From the NCBI GenBank assembly GCA_937902865.1, contig CALFNJ010000563.1:1-13539 (forward strand): DNA of 13,539 nucleotides, read 5' to 3'. The position numbers were made by a program, and so were the translations under genes. Shown piece by piece: positions 7,076 to 12,488 of the stretch. The stretch is from an uncultured Opitutaceae bacterium (GTDB lineage: Bacteria; Verrucomicrobiota; Verrucomicrobiia; Opitutales; Opitutaceae). The notes beneath the pieces were generated by a model. That model was not told the origin of the DNA. It was given only the letters and a program-made list of their open reading frames with translations, and did not search any database. How positions within the stretch are numbered: position 1 is the first letter of the stretch; the number at the start of each line of letters is the position of its first letter.

Positions 7076-7873
7076 ATGGGGCTCATCGACACGCACACGC
7101 ATCTGGATTCCTCCGCCCGCGACGGCACGCTGCCGGCGGTGCTGGAGCGCGCGCGCGCGGCCGGGCTCGAAGCCATGATCACGATCGGCACCGCGCCGGA
7201 CGACTGGGGCCTGTATCGCGACCTCGCGCGGGAGCATCCGGGGTTCGTGCATTACAGCGTGGGACTGCATCCCTGCTCGGTCGATGCGGGCTGGCAGGCC
7301 GCGCTGGAGCAGGTGGAGGCATTCTGGTCGGCGAGTCCGCGGCCGACGGCGCTTGGTGAGATCGGCCTCGACCGTTTTCATCTGCCGAAGGAACCGGCGG
7401 AGGCGGAGAAAATCTTTGGCTGGCAGCGCGAAGCGTTCGCGCAAGGGCTGGCGATTGCGCAGCGGCTCGGCTGTCCGGTGGTGATCCATTCCCGCGGCGC
7501 ATTCCGCGAGTGTGTGGAGCTGATCGATGCGAGCGGCGTCGACTGGACGCGCGTCGTTTTTCACTGCTTTGTCGAAGGCGAAGCCGAGATGGCCGAGCTC
7601 ACGCGGCGCGGCGGACGCGGCTCGTTCACGGGCATCCTGACCTACAAGAACGCGGAAAACGTCCGCGCGGCGGCGAAGGCCCAGGGCCTGGCGCGGCTGA
7701 TGATCGAGACCGATGCGCCCTGGCTCACGCCGGCGCCGCACCGCGGCAAACCGAACGAGCCGGCGTTTCTGCGGCATACGGCGGAGTTTGCCGCGAAGGA
7801 AGTCCTCGGCGTCAGTTACGAGGAACTGGCGGCGGTCACGACGGCGAACGCGCGAAAGTTTTTCGGCATCTGA
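7076..7873 (+). CDS. TatD-family metal-dependent hydrolase
   Basis: Predicted protein of 265 aa, normal TatD length. ATG 7076 puts the metal-binding IDTHTHLD at the very N-terminus, as in the family; an in-frame ATG at 7031 lies inside the heptamer repeat and is rejected. Metal ligands seen: His7 and His9 (HTH), Glu95 (GEIGLD), His138 (VIHSRG), His163 (FHCF) and Asp213 (ETDAPWLTP). Also typical are VGLHP, and NEPAFL followed by ANARKFF near the end. Members are cytoplasmic TIM-barrel enzymes with Mg-dependent DNase or related phosphoesterase activity; the substrate here is not determinable. It is convergent with the HPr gene across a repeat-filled gap. Confidence 0.94.
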   Translation: MGLIDTHTHLDSSARDGTLPAVLERARAAGLEAMITIGTAPDDWGLYRDLAREHPGFVHYSVGLHPCSVDAGWQAALEQVEAFWSASPRPTALGEIGLDRFHLPKEPAEAEKIFGWQREAFAQGLAIAQRLGCPVVIHSRGAFRECVELIDASGVDWTRVVFHCFVEGEAEMAELTRRGGRGSFTGILTYKNAENVRAAAKAQGLARLMIETDAPWLTPAPHRGKPNEPAFLRHTAEFAAKEVLGVSYEELAAVTTANARKFFGI

Positions 7874-7875
7874 GG

Positions 7876-8088
7876 TTCACCACGAAAAACACGAACCACA
7901 CGAAAGCAGAGCCATGCGTTCACGCCGTCGGAAATTTGCCCACGGAACACACGGAATACACCGAAGCCGGAGCTGATTGATCTGAATGGTTCGGAATTCT
8001 TCCGTGTATTCCGTGTGTTCCGTGGGCAAAAAAAGAGCCGGTCAAAGACCGGCTCTACCTTTCGTGTGGTTCGGGTATTTCGTGGTGA
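7876..8088. repeat. Nested inverted repeats of two 9-bp-unit families enclosing a REP-like hairpin
   Basis: The outer arms, 7876-7906 and 8059-8088, are built from CCACGAAAA / ACACGAACC / ACACGAAAG units and pair at about 28 of 30 positions. Inside them, 7938-7966 and 7999-8027 are built from CCACGGAAC / ACACGGAAT / ACACCGAAG units and pair at 28 of 29 positions. Between the inner right and outer right arms sits a 10-bp hairpin with a GTAG head on the minus strand (8058-8034). The structure begins 2 nt after the TatD stop codon and occupies almost the whole gap to the HPr gene. Confidence 0.9.
8028..8056 (-). terminator. Intrinsic terminator for the leftward HPr gene, formed by a REP-like hairpin
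   Basis: On the minus strand AGAGCCGGTC (8056-8047), loop TTT, GACCGGCTCT (8043-8034) makes a perfect 10-bp stem, followed by a run of T down to 8028. It lies 46 nt after the HPr stop codon. Two bases beyond the stem on the minus strand complete the GTAG head (8058-8055), making it a likely relative of the hairpin at 5597-5628. Confidence 0.85.
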
Positions 8089-8101
8089 TCGGCTCGTTCG
8101 C

Positions 8102-8401
8102 TTAAGCCTCGTCGAACTTGCGGGCGAAGAGCGCTTCCAGTTCGGCCAGCATGGCGGCGGCGTCGTCGCCGGTGGCGATGAACTTCACTTTCGAGCCGCG
8201 GCCGGCGGCGAGCATCATCAAACCCATGATGCTCTTGCCGTTGACCTGCTCCTCGTCCTTTTCGACGAATACCTCGGCTTTGAACTTGTTCGTGATGCGC
8301 ACGATCATGGCCGCGGGACGGGCGTGAATGCCCATCTTGTTCTGTACCACCAGCTCACGAGAGAGCTGCTGGCCGGCGGGTGTGGCGTCGGTTTTATCCA
8401 T
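8102..8401 (-). CDS. HPr-family phosphocarrier protein
   Basis: Predicted protein of 99 aa from ATG 8401, about 11 residues longer at the N-terminus than standard HPr (around 88 aa). The phosphoacceptor site GIHARPAA has His26 (equivalent to His15). The regulatory site NGKSIMGLMMLAAGRGS has Ser57 (equivalent to Ser46), with the spacing of the family preserved. HPr relays phosphate from enzyme I to PTS components. With a Ser46 site it can also be a target of HPr kinase in regulation. No enzyme I, EII or HPr kinase gene is in the window. It is divergent from kdsB, with 89 nt between start codons. No ribosome-binding site is obvious, so an alternative in-frame start upstream (open to 8482) cannot be excluded. 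Confidence 0.92.
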   Translation of the reverse strand: MDKTDATPAGQQLSRELVVQNKMGIHARPAAMIVRITNKFKAEVFVEKDEEQVNGKSIMGLMMLAAGRGSKVKFIATGDDAAAMLAELEALFARKFDEA

Positions 8402-8490
8402 GGAATGCGAATGCGAGACGAGCGACCCGGCAAAATCCCGGCCTCCCGACCGGCTTGCAACCCAAAAACCAGCCGGCAGCATGCCCGCCG

Positions 8491-9237
8491 ATGCCCAAAC
8501 TTGCGATCGTCGTTCCCTGCCGGCTCGAGTCCACCCGCTTCCCGCGCAAGTTGTTGCACCGCATCAAAGGCAAGCCGCTGGTCCTCTGGGTCGCCGAGCG
8601 CATCGCGAGCCAGACCCCGGAGATCCCGCTTTGGTTCGCCGTGGACGACGATTTGCTGCGCGCCCCTCTCGCCGCCGCCGGGTTTCAGGTGATCGCGACC
8701 AACCCCCGGCACGCCAGCGGCACCGACCGCCTGGCGGAGGCGAACCGCACGATCCGCGCCGAGAAAGTGATCAACATTCAGGCCGACGAGCCGCTTGTCA
8801 CGGCCGCGCAGATCCGGGCGCTGGCGAAGCTGATCGATGGCTCCGTGCCGATGGCGACGCTGGCGACGCCGTTTCACCGCGCGGTTGATTTCGAGAACCC
8901 GAATCAGGTGAAGGTCGTGATCCGCACGGACGGCCGCGCGCTTTATTTTTCACGCTCTTTCCTTCCGTTCGCGCGTGATCTCGGTGGCAAGGTCGATGAC
9001 GCCTGGCTGGCGGCGAATCCCTGCCACAAGCACCTTGGGCTTTACGCCTATCACGCGGAACTGCTGGAGAAATTCGCGAAGCTGCCGCCCGGCCGCTACG
9101 AGCAGATCGAAAAGCTCGAGCAGCTCCGCGTCCTGGAAAACGGCCTCGATATCCTCGTCGGCATCACCGAAGACCCCACTATCGGCGTCGACACGGCGGA
9201 GGACGCGCAGAAATTCGAGCAGTGGCTGGGGAACTGA
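8491..9237 (+). CDS. kdsB: 3-deoxy-manno-octulosonate cytidylyltransferase (CMP-Kdo synthetase)
   Basis: Predicted protein of 248 aa, the usual length. It activates Kdo with CTP to CMP-Kdo for the inner core of LPS and acts in the cytoplasm. Family blocks in order: nucleotide-binding VVPCRLESTRFPRKLL (residues 7-22), HASGTDR (74-80), INIQADEPL (94-102, Asp99 a probable Mg ligand), LYFSRS (151-156), HLGLYAY (181-187), LEQLRVLENG (209-218) and GVDTAED (232-238, Asp234 second metal position). Two positions depart from the usual motifs: Arg19 where LPGK is common, and Ala98 where QGDEP is common. ATG 8491 directly precedes the first block; an ATG at 8481 is out of frame. It is divergent from the HPr gene. 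Confidence 0.94.
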   Translation: MPKLAIVVPCRLESTRFPRKLLHRIKGKPLVLWVAERIASQTPEIPLWFAVDDDLLRAPLAAAGFQVIATNPRHASGTDRLAEANRTIRAEKVINIQADEPLVTAAQIRALAKLIDGSVPMATLATPFHRAVDFENPNQVKVVIRTDGRALYFSRSFLPFARDLGGKVDDAWLAANPCHKHLGLYAYHAELLEKFAKLPPGRYEQIEKLEQLRVLENGLDILVGITEDPTIGVDTAEDAQKFEQWLGN

Positions 9238-9253
9238 GCGATCGCGGAAGCTT

Positions 9254-9366
9254 TTTATCTGGAACTCAGGAAATCAGGAAATCGGAAATTCGATCCGTCT
9301 CGCGCAGAGGCGCGGAGGCGCAGAGATCGGACTTCTGAAGGTAGGGACGGACGGCCCGCCCGTCCG
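9254..9366 (+). repeat. Composite intergenic repeat, copy B
   Basis: It has the same order of blocks as copy A at 5274: TTTATCT, GGAACTCA/GGAAATCA 8-bp units, CGCAGAGG/CGCGGAGG units, then a GTAG-headed hairpin starting at 9341 (GTAGGGACGGACGGCCCGCC, then CGTCC). The first 78 nt differ from copy A at one position. The link between the second and third blocks has diverged. It begins 17 nt after the kdsB stop codon. Confidence 0.88.
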
Positions 9367-9392
9367 TTTGGGCTCTGCGGGGGCGGGTTGAG

Positions 9393-9485
9393 GGTGGAAC
9401 GCGTTGACCCCAACGCGTTGAAGCCTCCGTCCGCGTGAGATCGTCGAAGGACTCAAACAGCGTGTTGGGGTCAACGCGCTCCACC
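9393..9485. repeat. Long inverted repeat in the kdsB/lipoprotein convergent gap
   Basis: GGTGGAACGCGTTGACCCCA plus ACGCG at 9393-9417 pairs with 9461-9485 at 23 of 25 positions; both mismatches could be G-U pairs in RNA. The loop is 43 nt. TTTT follows the right arm on the plus strand, so weak termination of kdsB transcripts is possible but unproven. It lies between convergent kdsB and the lipoprotein gene. Confidence 0.8.
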
Positions 9486-9502
9486 TTTTGCGCGCCGATC
9501 GA

Positions 9503-10462
9503 TCAGTTTGGGGCGAACTCCATCACGTTGGGCGTGCCGATCCTGGTTTCGAAACGGTCGTCGTAGCACTTCACGCGGTGATAGTCGGTGTAGACTTCCA
9601 CGCGCTCCATGGCGCCGGAGTCTTTTCCCAGGAATCGGATGCGCCAATGAGCGACGCGTTTGACGACGAAGGGCGACACGGCGGGATCGATCACGGCGTA
9701 ATCGAGAGCACTGTCCTCGTAGTCCATCGTCATGGTTCCAGCGAGGGCGGAGCCGGGATTCGTGAAGGCCGAGGTCCGTCGCACCAGCGTGGCATGGTCG
9801 ACCGTGAAGGTTTCGTCGGACGGCGGAATGTCCGCGAGCCCAAGCATCTTCACGGGCTCGCGGTGAAACGTGAACGTCGTCGCCGAGTCGGGCGTCGTCA
9901 CGGGCGCTTCAAACTGAGTGGAGAGAGCGTTCCATCGCACGAGCTCGCTGTCGGTGAGCCTAGCCTTGGCCTGGCGCTCCAGGTCCTTGTGCCAGGCTTT
10001 CAATCGCTTAGCGCGAAAGTCGGCTTGAGTCACCTCGTCCGGAGCGGCGCCATTGCGGCTGACGAGCGTCCAGATTTTTTCCTCCGGCTGGAAAGGATCG
10101 TAGCGCACGACATCAGTCAGGGTCAGCTGCCCGTCCTGGCGTACCGTGGTGGTCACCGTGTAGGCCCAGCAGCCGCGCGGTTTCTCGAGGGCCTCCATCG
10201 CCTGGATCAGCGGCGCGGTGAGCGCGAGGCGCCGGTCTTTTTCATTTTGGGCGAAGCGCGCGTCGGTCTTGTTCGTCGCGATTTTTTCCGCCGCCGCCTT
10301 CGATTTTCCAGCCGCCTGCTGATGCTCGGTCTCCTGGGCCACCGCCGCCTTGAAAGCGGGCGTTTCATGGTCGACCTGACGATAGGCGGCCTTGGGCATC
10401 GAGCAGCCTGCGAGCATGCCGGTCAGGCCGAACAGGAAAACGGGACGGAAGCGGGGCGGCAT
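9503..10462 (-). CDS. Putative lipoprotein of unknown function
   Basis: Predicted protein of 319 aa from ATG 10462, with AGAGGT about 9 nt upstream; a start at 10489 would put nine residues ahead of the signal. MPPRFRPVFLFGLTGMLAGC is a lipoprotein signal with lipobox LAGC and Cys20 as the lipidation site. After it comes a charged helical stretch rich in Ala, Lys, Glu and Gln (ETEHQQAAGKSKAAAEKIAT). The C-terminal two thirds look beta-rich (WAYTVTTTVRQDGQLTLTDV, ATTFTFHREPVKM, GTMTMDYEDSALDYAVIDP). I recognise no family or catalytic motif. Expected location is the periplasmic face of the inner or outer membrane. It is divergent from the ECF sigma gene with 256 nt between, so shared regulation is possible but nothing in the sequence shows it. 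Confidence 0.82.
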   Translation of the reverse strand: MPPRFRPVFLFGLTGMLAGCSMPKAAYRQVDHETPAFKAAVAQETEHQQAAGKSKAAAEKIATNKTDARFAQNEKDRRLALTAPLIQAMEALEKPRGCWAYTVTTTVRQDGQLTLTDVVRYDPFQPEEKIWTLVSRNGAAPDEVTQADFRAKRLKAWHKDLERQAKARLTDSELVRWNALSTQFEAPVTTPDSATTFTFHREPVKMLGLADIPPSDETFTVDHATLVRRTSAFTNPGSALAGTMTMDYEDSALDYAVIDPAVSPFVVKRVAHWRIRFLGKDSGAMERVEVYTDYHRVKCYDDRFETRIGTPNVMEFAPN

Positions 10463-10531
10463 GGGGGGTACCTCTGCCTGCTCATACACGGGGAAACCGG
10501 GTGGGGTTACAAACTGCGAATGAATGCCTTA

Positions 10532-10545
10532 GGCAGGCGCCTGCC
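10532..10545. promoter_or_regulatory. Perfect 14-bp palindrome between divergent genes
   Basis: GGCAGGCGCCTGCC is a perfect palindrome lying 70 nt from the lipoprotein start and about 170 nt from the sigma-factor start. A dyad in a divergent promoter region could be a repressor site, but a GC-rich palindrome of this size can also arise by chance and no second copy is seen. Confidence 0.25.
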
Positions 10546-10718
10546 ATCGCGGGATTCGCGCCTTCCTCTCGGGCTGGCGCTATTTTCCGACACGAATGGC
10601 GGGTTGGCGCGGCCCGGTTGTCATCAGGGGCAGCGTGAAACCGAGTTCCTCATGGTCGATTTTGTCCTTTGCCGGCACGGAAGATTCCAGTTCGGCTGCT
10701 TCGGCGCCCTGCCTTCCG

Positions 10719-11282
10719 ATGTCCGACGACCCTGAGACTCCCCGCGATTTCGCCGCGCTCTACCGGTCGACCCTGACGCCGCTGCGGCGCTACCTGGCGC
10801 GGCTGCTCGGAAATTCCACCGAGGCACAGGACGTCGCGCACGATGCCTATCTCCGCGTTTATCCCGTGATGACGAAGACGGCGGCGGAAAAACCGGAGGC
10901 GCTGCTCTACGTCACGGCCCGGCGGCTCGCGATCAATCGGCTGAAGCGCCGCAGCATCGCGCCGTTCTCGCGGGAGGAGCTGAAGCCCGACACCGCCGTT
11001 TCCTCCAGTCCCGGCGTCGCGCAGGAAGTGATGGCGCGCCAGGAATTGCGCCTCCTCGAGCAGGCGATCGCGCAACTGCCCGAGGGCTGCCGGGCGGTGC
11101 TGTTGCTGCGCAAGATCGAGATGCTTTCCCATCGTGAAATCGCCGAGCGGCTCGGCATCGCCGTCAGCACGGTGGAAAAGCAGCATGCGCGCGCTCTGCG
11201 GCTGCTGCGCGCGGCGCTGCCGGACCAGCCGACCCGTCACCCTTTTCCTCCGCCGGCGGCGCCCGGGGAGGCTTCCCGATGA
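10719..11282 (+). CDS. ECF-family RNA polymerase sigma factor, FecI-like
   Basis: Predicted protein of 187 aa. ATG 10719 is chosen because the family's sigma-2 region begins about ten residues in; the frame is open to 10596 but the extra residues match nothing. Region 2 spans about residues 10-78 (FAALYRSTLTPLRRYLARLL, DAYLRVY, ARRLAINRLKRR). Region 4 spans about 112-165 with the helix-turn-helix LSHREIAERLGIAVSTVEKQ that contacts the -35 element. The C-terminal Pro-rich tail is short. It would direct transcription of a small regulon, likely including the receptor gene downstream. The stop codon overlaps the fecR start (ATGA), which points to translational coupling with its presumed anti-sigma partner. 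No ribosome-binding site is evident. Confidence 0.93.
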   Translation: MSDDPETPRDFAALYRSTLTPLRRYLARLLGNSTEAQDVAHDAYLRVYPVMTKTAAEKPEALLYVTARRLAINRLKRRSIAPFSREELKPDTAVSSSPGVAQEVMARQELRLLEQAIAQLPEGCRAVLLLRKIEMLSHREIAERLGIAVSTVEKQHARALRLLRAALPDQPTRHPFPPPAAPGEASR

Positions 11283-12328
11283 ACGCTTCCGATCACACTT
11301 TCAATCCCGAGGCCGAAGAGCAGGCGGCGCTCTGGGCCGCGCGGCTCGATGGTTCCGAGCTGACCGCTGCCCAGTTGGCGGAGCTGGAAACCTGGCTCGC
11401 TGAAAATCCGGCTCATCGCACGTTGTTGTCCCAGTACACGCAGTTGTCCGCCGATCTCGAGGAGCACTTTCCTGCGCTATTGGAGGCAAGCGCGGCCCAC
11501 GCCGAACAGGCTGAACAGGCCGGGCGGACGCGCGCGGTCGAGGAAAGCGAAACGGCTCCAGAGGTCGTCGTGCCGATGCGTACTTTGTGGAGTCCGCGTC
11601 GTGCGGCGGGCTGGACGCTGGCCGCCGCGGCGGTGGTCGCGGGCTTGGTCTGGCTGGCCCGGCCGCGGCATCAGTCGGAGGTGTTTGTCACGGCCGCGGC
11701 GGAGCGGCGTTCGGTCACGCTGGTCGACGGCTCGCAGGTGGAGCTCAACGCGCGCACGCGTCTGCAGGTCGACATCGGTGGTGCTGAACGGCACGTGCGG
11801 CTGGCCGGAGGCGAGGCGTTTTTCACCGTCAGCAAGGATCCGAAGCGGCCCTTCATGATCGAAACGCCGGCGGGGTCGGTCCGCGTGACCGGAACGGTTT
11901 TCGGCGTGCACTCCGAAGCGGCGTCGGACCTCGCGGTGACCGTGGTCGAAGGCTCCGTGCTGGTCCGCCCCGATGTGGCTCCTGGCGCGCCGGTTTCCCT
12001 GCACGCGGGCGATCGGCTGATCGCCGGCACCTCGGTGGCGGTCCAAAAACTTTCGGCGGATGAATTGCGCGACGCCCTGGCGTGGCGCAAAGGCCAGATC
12101 GTTTTCGATCACGTGCCGCTGCGCGAGGCGCTCGCCCGTTTCGCCCACTATCAAGGGCGGGAAGGCGATTTCACCGTCACGGCCGCGGCGGCGGAACTGC
12201 AGGTGAGCGGGCTCTACTCGCTCGACGACGTCGACGGATTTCTGGCCGGGATCGAGCAGTCCCTGCGCGTCAAGGCGACGCACGAGCGGGGAACAGGCAT
12301 CCGGGTGGACCTGGCGGAGCCGCGCTGA
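11279..12328 (+). CDS. FecR-like transmembrane anti-sigma regulator
   Basis: Predicted protein of 349 aa, the common length for FecR. The N-terminal cytoplasmic domain is at about 10-60 (EQAALWAARLDGSELT ... LETWLAENPAHRTLL), the family's sigma-binding region. A Pro/Glu-rich linker is followed by one membrane segment at about 109-126 (AAGWTLAAAAVVAGLVWLA). The periplasmic FecR domain lies at about 137-231, with VTLVDGSQVELNARTRL, VRLAGGEAFFTV, VRVTGTVFGV and VTVVEGSV. Residues about 270-347 (KGQIVFDHVPLREALARFAH onward) look like an STN-type subdomain, the part that in PupR-like proteins meets the receptor's signalling domain. It starts inside the sigma gene's stop codon. It should hold or activate the ECF sigma factor according to receptor state. 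Confidence 0.93.
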   Translation: MNASDHTFNPEAEEQAALWAARLDGSELTAAQLAELETWLAENPAHRTLLSQYTQLSADLEEHFPALLEASAAHAEQAEQAGRTRAVEESETAPEVVVPMRTLWSPRRAAGWTLAAAAVVAGLVWLARPRHQSEVFVTAAAERRSVTLVDGSQVELNARTRLQVDIGGAERHVRLAGGEAFFTVSKDPKRPFMIETPAGSVRVTGTVFGVHSEAASDLAVTVVEGSVLVRPDVAPGAPVSLHAGDRLIAGTSVAVQKLSADELRDALAWRKGQIVFDHVPLREALARFAHYQGREGDFTVTAAAAELQVSGLYSLDDVDGFLAGIEQSLRVKATHERGTGIRVDLAEPR

Positions 12329-12488
12329 AGGCAAGCCATGCGCTGGCGGATCTCGGATGGCGGAAGGCGGATTGGGCCGCGGCCGCGAGCCGTGGCAGAC
12401 TCCATGGGACAAGTGCCAAACGCCAAAGCACCCCGGGAACAGGAACCGGGGCGTTGCCTGCTGCTGGAGACCGGATCATAGCCCTCTC

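Noticed and set aside
6929..8088. Regularly spaced short repeats that might suggest CRISPR
   Set aside because: The units are contiguous 7- or 9-bp degenerate tandems in inverted pairs, with no unique spacers of constant length and no cas genes.
8015..8692. Plus-strand open frame of 225 codons across the HPr gene and the start of kdsB
   Set aside because: It begins within the nested repeat and reads antisense to HPr; no domain or start signal supports it.
12431..12451. Hairpin CCCCGG, 9-nt loop, CCGGGG between fecR and the receptor
   Set aside because: Only 6 bp and no T-tract, so no case for a terminator or attenuator.
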